Origin: CAIPVR01 sp049316905
GTDB taxonomy: Bacteria > Actinomycetota > Acidimicrobiia > Acidimicrobiales > Microtrichaceae
NCBI GenBank assembly: GCA_049316905.1
Contig: JBMOJH010000001.1
Location: 56,100 to 120,099, forward strand
Length of the DNA stretch: 64,000 bases
Direction of reading: 5' to 3'
Made by a program: the position numbers and the translations under genes. Under the pieces are notes generated by a model, which had not been told where the DNA came from, did not search any database, and saw only the letters and a program-made list of their open reading frames with translations. Positions 1-11,450 of this stretch are shown here, piece after piece; positions within the stretch are counted from its first letter, which is position 1; every line of letters begins with the position of its first letter.

Positions 1-615
1 GGCGACGGTCGGCACGACCAGCCGCAGCAGCTTGGCCGCCTGGCGGGGGTCGCTGAAGGTGGGCATGACCGACACCGAGTCGACCACCAGCACCGCGCCG
101 ATCGCCGCGAGCAGCGGCGGCGACACGCGGAACAGGTACACGAGGCGGTCCCAGGTGTCGCCGACGATCGCGTCGATCAGGATCACCGCCATCACCCGGT
201 CGGGCCACTTCGCCCCGAGCCGCGCCGCGAGCTGGCCGCCCATGGAGTGCCCGGCGAGCACGAACCGCTCGATGCCGAGCTCGTCGATGGCCCGGCCCAG
301 CAGGTCGGCGTAGTCGTTGATGTCCTGGCCCGACAGCGGCAGGCCCTGGGTGGCGCCGTGCCCGGCTGTGTCGATCGCGATCACCCGGAAGCCCATGCTC
401 ACGAGCCGCGAGAGCGACTGGGCGTACAGGAAGCCCTCGGCGGAGAAGCCGTGGACCACCACGAGGGGCACGCCCCGGCCGGCCACGGTGATACCGATCT
501 GGTGCCCGTCGGACAGCACGATCTGGTGACGGGCGAGACGTGGGGCCTCGACCGCGCCGACGGCCGGCGGCTCGTCGAGGACCGGGCCCTCGATCGGCTC
601 GACGACCTGGCTCAT
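1..615 (-). CDS. alpha/beta hydrolase fold protein (3' end cut by window)
   Basis: The reading frame starts at an ATG at 615 and runs off the left edge, so 205 codons are visible. The translation shows the hydrolase fold in order: an oxyanion strand LVVVHGF, the IDTAGHG turn, and the nucleophile elbow GHSMGG. The acid and histidine of the triad may lie beyond the edge or in the last visible part. The substrate cannot be told from sequence. It lies about 100 bp downstream of ribF on the same strand and could be read through from it. Family assignment is firm; function is open. Confidence 0.85.
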   Translation of the reverse strand, partial: MSQVVEPIEGPVLDEPPAVGAVEAPRLARHQIVLSDGHQIGITVAGRGVPLVVVHGFSAEGFLYAQSLSRLVSMGFRVIAIDTAGHGATQGLPLSGQDINDYADLLGRAIDELGIERFVLAGHSMGGQLAARLGAKWPDRVMAVILIDAIVGDTWDRLVYLFRVSPPLLAAIGAVLVVDSVSVMPTFSDPRQAAKLLRLVVPTVA

Positions 616-712
616 CGGCCCCGCCCGGTCGCCGCGACCGCTGCCGGCCGACGTCGATTCCCGTTCATGACCTCACCGTACCGGGGCGGGAGGCCGTCCA
701 CCCCGATCCCGG

Positions 713-1675
713 CTACACCCCGAGCAGGTGGGCGGCCTCGTCGCAGTCGCGGCGGAGCTGGACGGTCAGCTCCTCGACCGAGGCGAACCGGGCGTCGGGG
801 CGGATCCGGTGGAGGAAGCGCACGGCCACGTCCTCGCCGTAGAGGTCGCCGGAGAAGTCCAGCGCGTGCACCTCGAGCAGGGTGACCGCGCGGTCGTCGT
901 AGAACGTCGGCCGCTTGCCCACGTAGATCGCCGAGGGCAGCACGGCCGGCTCGCTCCCCGGGGGGCGGACGAGCTCACCCGCGTAGATGCCGTCGGCCGG
1001 CATCAGCATCTCGTCGCCGATCGCCACGTTCGCGGTCGGGAACCCGAGCTCGCGACCACGACGGTCCCCCGGCACCACCGGCCCGCGCATCTCGTGCGGG
1101 CGCCCGAGCATCGCATTGGCGTCCGCGAGGCGCCCCTCGTGCAGCGCCCGTCGGATCGCGGTGGACGAGACCTGCTCGTCGTCGCGGGCCGCCCGCCCGT
1201 CGGGCCCCACGAGCCGGTGCCCGGTCACGCTGAAGCCGTGCACGGCCCCCATCTCCCGGAGCAGCTCGACGTTGCCGGTCCGGCGGTGGCCGAAGTGGAA
1301 GTCCTCCCCCACCACCACCTCACGCGCCCGTAGGCAGTCGACGAGCGTGTCGAGCACGAACTCGGCCGCGGATTCCCGGGAACGCTCCTCGTCGAAGTGG
1401 ATGACCACCGCGATGTCCACGCCCGTGCCGCGCAGCAGTTCGAGCTTCTGGTCGAGGTCCGTGAGCAGCAGCGGGGCGCTCTCCGGGCGGATCACCTGGG
1501 CCGGGTGCCGGTCGAAGGTGACCACCGCGGAACGGCGGCCCTCGGCCCGGGCGCGGGCCACCACCTCACCGATGACGGTGCGGTGGCCGAGGTGCACGCC
1601 GTCGTAGGCCCCGATGGTCACCACCGACCCCTCGTCCGGGCGGGGGCACTCCGACTCGCTGCGCACGACCTGCAC
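713..1675 (-). CDS. ribF: bifunctional riboflavin kinase / FAD synthetase
   Basis: It makes FMN and FAD from riboflavin in the cytosol. The 320-residue protein has the usual two domains. The N-terminal FAD synthetase (nucleotidyltransferase) carries GAYDGVHLGH at residues 22-31 and SSTAIR. The C-terminal riboflavin kinase carries GRELGFPTANV and an EVHALDF strand. Length is normal for the family. The start is GTG at 1675, six bases after a TAGGGT box, which suggests a leaderless message. truB lies upstream on the same strand with a 68-bp gap. The truB-ribF neighbourhood is the standard bacterial one. Confidence 0.96.
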   Translation of the reverse strand: MQVVRSESECPRPDEGSVVTIGAYDGVHLGHRTVIGEVVARARAEGRRSAVVTFDRHPAQVIRPESAPLLLTDLDQKLELLRGTGVDIAVVIHFDEERSRESAAEFVLDTLVDCLRAREVVVGEDFHFGHRRTGNVELLREMGAVHGFSVTGHRLVGPDGRAARDDEQVSSTAIRRALHEGRLADANAMLGRPHEMRGPVVPGDRRGRELGFPTANVAIGDEMLMPADGIYAGELVRPPGSEPAVLPSAIYVGKRPTFYDDRAVTLLEVHALDFSGDLYGEDVAVRFLHRIRPDARFASVEELTVQLRRDCDEAAHLLGV

Positions 1676-1681
1676 GGCCGG

Positions 1682-1687
1682 ACCCTA
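1682..1687 (-). promoter_or_regulatory. -10 box for leaderless ribF
   Basis: On the minus strand TAGGGT, preceded by GCCGG, lies six bases before the ribF GTG. It fits the actinobacterial -10 consensus TANNNT. The distance puts transcription start at or next to the start codon. No clear -35 is visible. Confidence 0.5.
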
Positions 1688-1743
1688 CCGGCGCCGGCCG
1701 CGGGATCCCCATGTGACACCGGGCCGGAACGCCCGGCCGCGGC

Positions 1744-2622
1744 TCAGCCGGCGGGGTCGAGCACCAGCGCGGGCTTCACCCGGTCCGCCCGTTGCCGCTG
1801 GTACACGGCCAGCAGGGCGCCGGCCCCGTCGGTGACCGCCCACGGGCCCTCGCCCTCCACACCGAGGCGGTCGGGCGCGAGGGGTCGGCCGTGGCGCACC
1901 TCGGCCGCGATGGCGCCGTCGACCGACACCGCCGGCAGCACCCGGGTGACCGTCGCGGGATCGAGCACCTGCAGGTGCTCGAGGTCGGTGGCCTCGTCGA
2001 CCGACCACGGGCCCACCGCCGTGCGCCGCAACCCGGTCAGGTGGGCGCCACCGCCGAGCGCGCGACCGAGGTCCGCTGCGAGGACGCGGACGTACGTCCC
2101 CGACGAGCACCCCACCGTGGCGGTGAGCACCATCGGGTCCGCGGTCCGGCGGACGTCGAAGGTGTGGACCGTCACGGGTCGGGGTGCCCGTTCGACCTCC
2201 TTGCCCTCACGGGCGAGCTGGTGCAGTCGCCGGCCGTCGACCTTGATCGCGGAGACCATCGGCGGAACCTGCTCGATGGGCCCGGTCAGCCCGGCCACCG
2301 CCGCCGCGAGCGAGTCGTCGTCGGGCGGCTCCATGGCGTGGGTGACGGTGACCTCGCCGTCGGCATCGAGCGAATCGGTCTCCACGCCGAGGCGGATCTC
2401 CGCCTCGTAGGTCTTGTCGAGCCCGGAGAGGAAGGTCAGAAGGCGGGTGGACCGGCCCACCCCGAGCACCAGCAGCCCGGTGGCCATCGGGTCCAGCGTG
2501 CCCGCGTGCCCCACCTTCCTCGTGCCGAGCAGGCCCCGGCTCCGGGCGACCACGTCATGGCTGGTCCAGGTGGCCGGCTTGTCCACCAGGCAGAGCCCGT
2601 TCGGTGCGGGCGGCTCGCTCAT
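1744..2622 (-). CDS. truB: tRNA pseudouridine(55) synthase
   Basis: It converts U55 in the T-loop of tRNAs to pseudouridine. Near residue 40 it has the catalytic motif AGTLDPMATG, with the nucleophilic Asp, followed by family blocks KTYEAEIRLG, VSAIKVDGRRLHQLAR and SSGTYVRVLA. The C-terminal PUA-like part is short. Total length is 292 residues, usual for actinobacteria. The start is the ATG at 2622, which overlaps the rbfA stop as ATGA. The frame stays open far upstream to 5790, but that stretch is only the antisense of the DUF4012 gene. Confidence 0.95.
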   Translation of the reverse strand: MSEPPAPNGLCLVDKPATWTSHDVVARSRGLLGTRKVGHAGTLDPMATGLLVLGVGRSTRLLTFLSGLDKTYEAEIRLGVETDSLDADGEVTVTHAMEPPDDDSLAAAVAGLTGPIEQVPPMVSAIKVDGRRLHQLAREGKEVERAPRPVTVHTFDVRRTADPMVLTATVGCSSGTYVRVLAADLGRALGGGAHLTGLRRTAVGPWSVDEATDLEHLQVLDPATVTRVLPAVSVDGAIAAEVRHGRPLAPDRLGVEGEGPWAVTDGAGALLAVYQRQRADRVKPALVLDPAG

Positions 2623-3071
2623 CCGTCGCGGTCGGGAGCGGCGCCACGGTCGCCCGCGACCGGGTCGGCGCCGTCGCCCGGGCGCTTCCCCTCCCCCTCG
2701 CCGAGGTCCCGGAGGATCTCCTCCACCCGCAGGGCCGAGGTGAGGACCTCGTCGGGCCGGAACTCGATCTGGGGCGTGCGGCGGGCGCGCACCTCTCGGT
2801 TGACCACCTGCTGGACCGGCCATCGCAGCTCCTCGAGAGCCTCCGACACCTCCTCCAGGCGACCGTCGGCCTCGGCCTGCAGGGCGGAGTACCAGACCGT
2901 GGCGTGCTCGAGCGAGGGGTCCACCGTCGCCCCGGTGACCGTGACGAGGTCGAGGCGCTCGTCGCCGATCCGCTCGAGCTCGGACGCAACCACCTCCCGG
3001 ACGAGCTCTCCCACCCGGTCGGTCCGGCTGAAGGGGCGGGGGGCGGGTCGTCCGCCACGGCGTCGGGCCAT
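2619..3071 (-). CDS. rbfA: 30S ribosome-binding factor
   Basis: RbfA binds the immature 30S subunit and helps 16S rRNA 5'-end maturation and cold adaptation. The 150-residue protein has the KH-like fold of the family: RVGELVREVVASEL, then RIGDERLDLVTVTGATV and the C-terminal IEFRPDEVLTSALRVEEIL. About 25 extra acidic residues trail behind. It is coupled to truB by an ATGA overlap. In most bacteria rbfA directly follows infB. Here the two are separated by a 3-kb plus-strand pair, so rbfA needs its own promoter; a TAGGAC box sits six bases before the ATG. Confidence 0.94.
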   Translation of the reverse strand: MARRRGGRPAPRPFSRTDRVGELVREVVASELERIGDERLDLVTVTGATVDPSLEHATVWYSALQAEADGRLEEVSEALEELRWPVQQVVNREVRARRTPQIEFRPDEVLTSALRVEEILRDLGEGEGKRPGDGADPVAGDRGAAPDRDG

Positions 3072-3165
3072 GGACCCGTCCTACCACGCCGGGACGGGCA
3101 ATCCTTCCCGGTTCGCGCCAGACCTCCGTGCGATGCATGGTCCCGGCCACGTCCCATGTGACACG

Positions 3166-5499
3166 GTGATCACCTTGGTCACCACGGATCGACCGCCGGT
3201 TGACGCCCCGCGTCGGCACCGCGGCAGCTCCCCCGTCGACCGGTGGGGGGTCGCCGCGGTCCTGACCGCGGGCGCCCTCGTGGCCGCGCTCGCCCTGTCG
3301 GCCGCCCCGACCGGCCTCCCGGTCGTGGACGCCGCGTACCGGGTCGGGCTGGTGGTCGTGTGCGGACTCGCCGGCGCGCGGGCCCGGCGGTGGTTCCTCC
3401 TCGCCACGCCGGCCGTCCTGCTGATCGGCAGCGGTCCGCTCGGCGCCGTGGCGTGCCTGGCCGCCGCCGGCGGCGCCGCGGTGCTCCTCGTCCGCGAGCT
3501 CCGCAACCGTGTGGCGGGGGCGGCGATCGGCACCGTGTCCGGGCTGGCGGCACTGGCGCTGGTGCGACCCGGGGTCAACGGGGCCACCGCGCTCCTGGCC
3601 GCCATCGCGCTCGCCCCGCTGTTCGTCTCCGGATACCGCAACTCCCGGCGCCGCACCCGGCGCCGCGTCCGGTGGGTCGCGCTCGGCCTGGGACTGGTCG
3701 CGCTGTGGGCCGTGCTGGCAGCGGTGCTGTTCGGCGTCACGGAGCAGGGCCGGCTGCGCACGGCCGCCGCGGATGCCCGGGAGGCCGCGGCGGGGATCGG
3801 CTCGGGAAAGGGGGCGGACACCGTCAGGCTGGAGCGCTCCGCCGAGGCGTTCGCCGGGGCGGTGCGTCGCACCGATGCGTGGTGGATGTGGCCGAGCAGA
3901 GCCCTTCCCGTGCTCGGGCCCAACCTGACGGCCGTCCGCTCCGCAGCTGTGGCCGCTGACGACCTGTCCGCCACGGCCGCGGACCTCTCCTCCAGCGTGG
4001 ACTTCACCTCGGTCCGCCGACCCGACGGCGGGGTGGACCTGGCGGCGCTGGCCTCGTTCGCCGGGCCCGCGGACCGGGCCGTGGGGTCGCTCGACCGGGC
4101 ACTGGCCCGGGTCAACTCGTCCAACTCGGCGTGGCTCCTCCTCCCCCTCCGCGATCGCCTCACGGACCTCCGCGGGGTGCTCGAGGACGTCGGCGGCAAT
4201 GCCCGGACCGCGGCCCTCGCCACCCGGACGTTGCCCGGCATGCTCGGCGCAGACGGGCCGAGGCGCTACCTGATCCTGCTGGGCAATCCTGCGGAGCTGC
4301 GCGACCTGGGCGGCCACCTCGGCAACTGGGTCGAGGTCGTCGCGGTCGACGGCAAGCTGACGGTCGCGGATTCGGGCACACCCCTCGACCTGTACGGCCC
4401 CGCCTCGGCCCGTCCCCCCGCCATTGCCGACGCCGAGGCCTATCCGGCGTCGCTGATCAGCATGGCCCCGGACCGCTTCGTCCAGAACTGGGCGGCCTCT
4501 CCGGACATGCCGACCGTCGCCCGGCTCGCTGCCGAGCTGTATCCGCAGGCCCGGCCCGGCAAGCCCCTCGACGCGGTGTTCTACGCGGACCCGTGGGCGT
4601 TCGCCTCGCTGCTCGAGCTGACTGGTCCGGTCGAGGTTCCCGGCAGCGGTGTGCGGGTCGACTCGGGCAACGCCGTCGACTTCCTGACCAAGGGCCAGTA
4701 CGCGCAGCTCGGCGAGGATCCCGGTGGCGTGGTCAGCGAGCTGGTGGACCTGGCGCTCGACCGGGCCGTGGGCCGCCAGCTTCCGACGCCCGACCGCCTC
4801 GCGGACACACTCGGCCGCGCCGCCACCCGGGGGCACCTCATCGGGGCACCGACCGACGGCGCCGCGCCCGCGGTGGGCCAGATGCTCGACCGTGCCGGCC
4901 TGTCCCGCTCGTTGGCCCGGCCGGCCGACTCGGATCTGCTGGCGGTCCTGAACCGCAACGCGAACCCCTCCAAGGTCGATGCCTATCTGCAGAGGGACGT
5001 CGAGGCCCGGTACAGCTGGGACCCGCGGACCGGCGCGGTGCAGGCGCGGGTGGAGGTCGACCTGCGCAACACGGCACCCGCTGCCGGGATCCCCCCCGTG
5101 GCGGGGCAGGCGCCGGGCGACCTCCCCTTCGGGACCAACCGGACGCAGCTGGCCGTGGTGTCGGGCCTCCGGCCGGTGTCCATGAAGCTCGACGGCGTGA
5201 CGCTGCCGATGGCGGTCAACGACGACGGTGACGGGTTGCGCCGCGGCTCGACCGTGATCGACGTGCCACCGGGCGGATCCCGGAAGGTCGTGGTCCTCCT
5301 CGACGGGCGGGTCCGGCCGGGCGAGTCCTACCGGCTGCGCTGGTTGGCCCAGCCACTCCTGCTGCAGGGTCGGGCTGATGTGGCGGTGAACGCGACGAGG
5401 GGCTCGTTCCCCGGACGCCGCGCCACCGAGCGTGAGCGGGTCCCCACCGAGGGCACGACGGACGTCGTGACCAGCATCGAGCCGGGGAGCGCCGGATGA
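3166..5499 (+). CDS. DUF4012 family membrane protein
   Basis: A protein of about 777 residues. Four or five hydrophobic segments fill the first 150 residues and a further membrane helix (WVALGLGLVALWAVLAAVLF) follows an Arg-rich loop. A long extracytoplasmic region comes next. The middle has the DUF4012 signature: a helical stretch, then RYLILLGNPAELRDLGGHLG and the DRFVQNWAASPDMP block. The biochemical role of DUF4012 is unknown to me; in actinobacteria such genes often sit near cell-surface polysaccharide loci. The start is uncertain: GTG at 3166 or ATG at 3133, neither with a clear ribosome site. It diverges from rbfA and lies head-to-tail with a small lipoprotein gene. Confidence 0.8.
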   Translation: MITLVTTDRPPVDAPRRHRGSSPVDRWGVAAVLTAGALVAALALSAAPTGLPVVDAAYRVGLVVVCGLAGARARRWFLLATPAVLLIGSGPLGAVACLAAAGGAAVLLVRELRNRVAGAAIGTVSGLAALALVRPGVNGATALLAAIALAPLFVSGYRNSRRRTRRRVRWVALGLGLVALWAVLAAVLFGVTEQGRLRTAAADAREAAAGIGSGKGADTVRLERSAEAFAGAVRRTDAWWMWPSRALPVLGPNLTAVRSAAVAADDLSATAADLSSSVDFTSVRRPDGGVDLAALASFAGPADRAVGSLDRALARVNSSNSAWLLLPLRDRLTDLRGVLEDVGGNARTAALATRTLPGMLGADGPRRYLILLGNPAELRDLGGHLGNWVEVVAVDGKLTVADSGTPLDLYGPASARPPAIADAEAYPASLISMAPDRFVQNWAASPDMPTVARLAAELYPQARPGKPLDAVFYADPWAFASLLELTGPVEVPGSGVRVDSGNAVDFLTKGQYAQLGEDPGGVVSELVDLALDRAVGRQLPTPDRLADTLGRAATRGHLIGAPTDGAAPAVGQMLDRAGLSRSLARPADSDLLAVLNRNANPSKVDAYLQRDVEARYSWDPRTGAVQARVEVDLRNTAPAAGIPPVAGQAPGDLPFGTNRTQLAVVSGLRPVSMKLDGVTLPMAVNDDGDGLRRGSTVIDVPPGGSRKVVVLLDGRVRPGESYRLRWLAQPLLLQGRADVAVNATRGSFPGRRATERERVPTEGTTDVVTSIEPGSAG

Positions 5500-5523
5500 G
5501 ACACGGATCGCGTGGTACTGGAC

Positions 5524-5544
5524 GTGAACGCCCTTCGCGTTCAC
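5524..5544. promoter_or_regulatory. perfect 8-bp inverted repeat, possible operator or terminator
   Basis: GTGAACGC and GCGTTCAC flank a 5-base spacer, 25 bp after the DUF4012 stop and 59 bp before the lipoprotein ATG. No T-run follows, so an operator for the downstream gene is as likely as a terminator. Confidence 0.4.
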
Positions 5545-5602
5545 AATGTCGTGGGAGTGCACAGGGGGGCCTGGGTCCCCGGGGCGACGAGAAGGCTGGG
5601 CG

Positions 5603-6070
5603 ATGCGAGCACTGAGGCGAATCACAATGGGTCGGCGGCATGCCGTCGTGGCGATCACGTTGGGCGTCGGCGCCGTGGTGATGGCGTGCGGGCCGATGCC
5701 CGAGCCGACGACCACCACGACCTCGACGACCACCACGTCGTCCACGTCCTCGAGCACCACGACCACGCTGTCGCCGCTCGAGTGCAGCACCTACACGCCC
5801 ACCTCGATCGGAGTGACGCCCCCGAACACCAACCCGGGCGCCACCATCACCGTGAACGGCACAGGTACCTCCGGCACCACGGTGAAGATCACGTTCAAGA
5901 AGGGCGCCACCATCGTGGACAACAACTCCACCACCACGGTGCTCCCGAACGGCACGTTCACGACGGTGATCACGCTCCCGCCGTCGGTGGGCGTGGGGCT
6001 GTGGGATGTGCGGGCCAACCTGGTCGGGTGTGCGACCTTCGCCACCACCCTGATGCAGGTCGACCCCTGA
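5603..6070 (+). CDS. threonine-rich secreted lipoprotein, Ig-like C-terminal part
   Basis: The 155-residue product begins with a basic n-region, a hydrophobic stretch and the lipobox VVMAC, so it is probably anchored to the outer face of the membrane by a lipidated cysteine. A linker of about 25 residues made almost only of Thr and Ser follows. The remaining 90 residues are rich in beta-type sequence, with phrases such as TITVNGTGTSGTTVKITF typical of Ig-like or IPT-type domains. The start ATG at 5603 is preceded by AGAAGG. An in-frame ATG at 5546 lacks such a site and would bury the signal peptide. A strong terminator follows. Its partner is unknown. Confidence 0.8.
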   Translation: MRALRRITMGRRHAVVAITLGVGAVVMACGPMPEPTTTTTSTTTTSSTSSSTTTTLSPLECSTYTPTSIGVTPPNTNPGATITVNGTGTSGTTVKITFKKGATIVDNNSTTTVLPNGTFTTVITLPPSVGVGLWDVRANLVGCATFATTLMQVDP

Positions 6071-6099
6071 TCCTCACGGCCGCCGGCCGTACCTGATCA

Positions 6100-6138
6100 C
6101 GCGAACACGCCCCGCCGGTGACGGCGGGGCGTGTCGCG
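6100..6138. terminator. strong stem-loop terminator between convergent genes
   Basis: The hairpin has a 13-bp perfect stem (ACACGCCCCGCCG and its complement) around a GTGA loop, lengthened by CGCG/CGCG arms past a single bulged A. It sits 30 bp past the lipoprotein stop and about 60 bp past the infB stop, so it can serve both strands. No T-tract is present, as is common at very high GC. Confidence 0.75.
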
Positions 6139-6199
6139 TCCGGGGTGTTCCGCGTCCGGGGATGCGGCCCGGCCGGGGCCGGGTGGGGCGGAGGGCGGC

Positions 6200-9061
<2,862 letters not shown>

Positions 9062-9170
9062 GACGATCCGTTCGTTGACGAGGGTGTTCCTGCACCGAAC
9101 CGGGGGCGCGAGGGCCCACGGGCGGCTGTCCATACTCGCACGGATTCCGGCCCGGAACGAACCGCATCCG

Positions 9171-9398
9171 TCACAGCCGGGAGCGGACCTCGCTCACCCA
9201 CGGCCCGGGCACGGACCGCCGCAGCGCCCTCGTGAGGGCGCCTGAACGGGCGGCACGAGCGAGGCAGTCGGGCCCGCAGATCCAGGCCCCCCGGCCCGGA
9301 CCCGGACCGAGCTCCAGGCGGTCGGTCCCGAGGCGGAGCCGCACGAGCCCGTCGGGCGCCGAACGGCGCCGGCAGCCCACGCAGGTCCGCTCCGGCAC
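9171..9398 (-). CDS. ylxR: YlxR family RNA-binding protein (DUF448)
   Basis: A 75-residue protein with the family start PERTCVGCRRR and a second Cys pair in WICGPDCLARA. YlxR proteins sit between nusA and infB in most Gram-positives; the family is associated with RNA binding and regulation, and its exact role is unsettled. The gene follows the nusA stop by only 4 bp. A 109-bp gap separates it from the chosen infB TTG. Confidence 0.9.
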   Translation of the reverse strand: MPERTCVGCRRRSAPDGLVRLRLGTDRLELGPGPGRGAWICGPDCLARAARSGALTRALRRSVPGPWVSEVRSRL

Positions 9399-9402
9399 GT
9401 GC

Positions 9403-10752
9403 TCAGGCGCCGGCGGGCTCCGGGCCGTCGGCGTCGTCGGCCTCCGCGGCGACGGCGGCGTCCGCGGCGGCCTCCAGCTCGGCCTCCACCTCCTCCACCG
9501 CGAGCTCCTCGAGCTCGGCCTCCTCCTCGTCGACCTCGACCTCGGCGATCACGTCGGTCACCTCGTCGACGGCCTCGGCCACGTCCGCGGCGAGCTCCTC
9601 GACCACGGCCTCCTCGACGGCGGCCACGTCGGCCTCGGCCTGGGCGGCCTCCCACTGCTCGAGGGTCCAGGCCGGGGAGCCGTCGCTCGGCTGCCACATC
9701 TGCTCACCGGTCTCGGGATCCACGATCCAGGCACCCTCGGCGTACGCATCGGTGCCGTAGGTGCGCTCGTAGGCCTCCTGCTCGGCGATCTCGGTCTCGG
9801 AGCGGATGTCGATGCGCAGACCCGACAGACGGGTGGCGAGGCGGGCGTTCTGGCCCTCCTTGCCGATCGCCAGGGACAGCTGGAAGTCCGGCACGATCAC
9901 CTCGGCCACGCCGGCCTCCTCGTCGATCCGCACCTCCTTGACCTTGGCGGGCTGCAGCGCCTTCATCACGAAGTCGAAGCGGTCCTCCGAGAACGGGACG
10001 ATGTCGATCTTCTCGCCCCGCAGCTCGTTGACGACCATGCGCACGCGCGCACCACGGGCACCGACGCAGGCGCCGACCGGGTCCACGTTCGGGTCGTTCG
10101 ACCAGACGGCGATCTTGGTGCGCTGACCGGGCTCGCGGGCGCAGGCCTTGATCTCCACCACGCCGTCGGCGATCTCGGGCACCTCGAGCTCGAACAGCCG
10201 CTTGATGAGCCCCGGATGGGTGCGGGACACCACGATCTGCGGGCCCTTCGGCGTGCGGCGGACCTCCACGATGTAGGCCTTCACGCGCTCGCCGTTGTCG
10301 GGCCGCTCGTAGTTGACCTGCTCCGACTGCGGGAGCAGCGCCTCCACCGGGCCCAGGTCGAGCAGGGTGTAGCGCTGGTCCGACTGCTGGATGATGCCGG
10401 TGACGATCTCGCCCTCGCGGCCGGCGTACTCCTCGTACTTGCGCTCGCGCTCCACCTCGCGGATGCGCTGGGTCATCACCTGGCGGACCGTCTGCGCCGC
10501 GATGCGGCCGAAGTCGTCGGGGGTGACGTCCATCTCCGGGCCGTAGGGCAGGCCGTCGTCGTCGAGCTTCTGGGCGAAGACGCGCATCTCGCCGGTCTCG
10601 GTGTCGACGTTGACCCAGGCGAACTCCTCGGCGTCGGGCTGCTTCTTGTACGCGGCCTCGAGCGCCTCGGCCAGCGCCCCGAACAGGGCCTCCTTCGAGA
10701 TGCCCCGCGCCTCGGCCAGCGCCTCGAGGGCCTCCATCATCTCCTGGTTCAT
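9403..10752 (-). CDS. nusA: transcription termination/antitermination factor NusA
   Basis: NusA binds RNA polymerase and RNA to modulate pausing, termination and antitermination. The 449-residue protein has the N-terminal polymerase-binding domain, an S1 domain (GREGEIVTGIIQQSDQ region) and the KH tandem, with VGACVGARGARVRMVVNEL and LSLAIGKEGQNARLATRL. After the KH domains comes an acidic tail of about 110 residues, almost all Glu, Asp, Ala and Val. The start is ATG at 10752, overlapping the rimP stop as ATGA. An upstream extension to 10827 is antisense noise. Confidence 0.96.
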   Translation of the reverse strand: MNQEMMEALEALAEARGISKEALFGALAEALEAAYKKQPDAEEFAWVNVDTETGEMRVFAQKLDDDGLPYGPEMDVTPDDFGRIAAQTVRQVMTQRIREVERERKYEEYAGREGEIVTGIIQQSDQRYTLLDLGPVEALLPQSEQVNYERPDNGERVKAYIVEVRRTPKGPQIVVSRTHPGLIKRLFELEVPEIADGVVEIKACAREPGQRTKIAVWSNDPNVDPVGACVGARGARVRMVVNELRGEKIDIVPFSEDRFDFVMKALQPAKVKEVRIDEEAGVAEVIVPDFQLSLAIGKEGQNARLATRLSGLRIDIRSETEIAEQEAYERTYGTDAYAEGAWIVDPETGEQMWQPSDGSPAWTLEQWEAAQAEADVAAVEEAVVEELAADVAEAVDEVTDVIAEVEVDEEEAELEELAVEEVEAELEAAADAAVAAEADDADGPEPAGA

Positions 10753-11267
10753 CGCCTCGCCTCGTTCTGCTCGGTGGACTGTGCGGATCGGCGGCCACCG
10801 CCGCCGGGCTTGGGAGCGGCCTCCCACACGAACTCGGTGGTGGCCCGCTCGATCTCGTCGACGGTCAGCGTGCGGGCGGTGCCGTCCGCAGCGGTCACGG
10901 TGACGGTGTCGCCGTCGGCCGCGGTGAGCACGCCGTCGACCCGGCGCTCGCCCTCCACGCCCGGACGGGTCTTGACCTTCACCCGCTCGCCCACGGCGCC
11001 CGCGAAGTGCTCCGGGATGCGCAGCCGGCGCTCCAGGCCGGGGCTCGAGACCTCGAGGGTGGCGGCGCCGCCGAGGGCGCCCTCCTCGTCGACGCGACGC
11101 GAGATCTCACGGGTGGCGGCGGTGAGGGCGTCCACGTCGATGCCGCCGGGACGGTCGAGCAGCACCCGCAGGGTGCCGCCGGCCTCCTCGACGTCGTACA
11201 CGGAGAGGCCCAACGCCGTGGCGACGTCCTGCGCGATGTCCCGCGCCGTGTCGGTGCGTCCGGCCAT
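10749..11267 (-). CDS. rimP: ribosome maturation factor RimP
   Basis: RimP is needed for late 30S maturation. The 172-residue protein shows the two-domain family pattern: GLSVYDVEEAGG and LRVLLDRPGGIDVDALT in the N-terminal domain, YxVEVSSPGLERRLR-type text (LEVSSPGLERRLRIPEHF), then an Sm-like C-terminal domain. It ends in a basic tail. The ATG is preceded by GGAAGGGAGG about 4 bases upstream. It is the first gene of the rimP-nusA-ylxR-infB run. Confidence 0.95.
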   Translation of the reverse strand: MAGRTDTARDIAQDVATALGLSVYDVEEAGGTLRVLLDRPGGIDVDALTAATREISRRVDEEGALGGAATLEVSSPGLERRLRIPEHFAGAVGERVKVKTRPGVEGERRVDGVLTAADGDTVTVTAADGTARTLTVDEIERATTEFVWEAAPKPGGGGRRSAQSTEQNEARR

Positions 11268-11333
11268 TGTGCCTCCCTTCCGTCGTGTCGTACCTGCTCG
11301 TTGCCGCCGCAGCGACCGCCCCGGAGCGGCCGC

Positions 11334-11362
11334 AAAGAAAAGGCGTGGGCAACGCCCACGCC
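11334..11362 (-). terminator. Rho-independent terminator after proS / upstream of rimP
   Basis: Read on the minus strand, GGCGTGGGC pairs perfectly with GCCCACGCC around GTT and is followed at once by TTTTCTTT. This is the only hairpin I found in the window with a proper T-tract. It lies about 90 bp after the proS stop and 67 bp before the rimP start. Confidence 0.85.
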
Positions 11363-11450
11363 ACCCGGCAGCACCGGAACGGGGAAAGTATAGGCGACGG
11401 CGACGGCCGGTGGTCAGAGGCCCACCCGACCGTGGGTGGTCGGCGCCGGG

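Noticed and set aside
2623..5790. Minus-strand open frame continuing upstream of truB for over 1000 codons
   Set aside because: It is Arg/Gly/Pro/His-rich nonsense antisense to the DUF4012 gene and rbfA; truB has a clear ATG coupled to rbfA.
9062..9133. ATG at 9133 as infB start
   Set aside because: The 24 added residues do not match IF-2 N-termini. TTG 9061 gives the expected MAKLRVYELA start.
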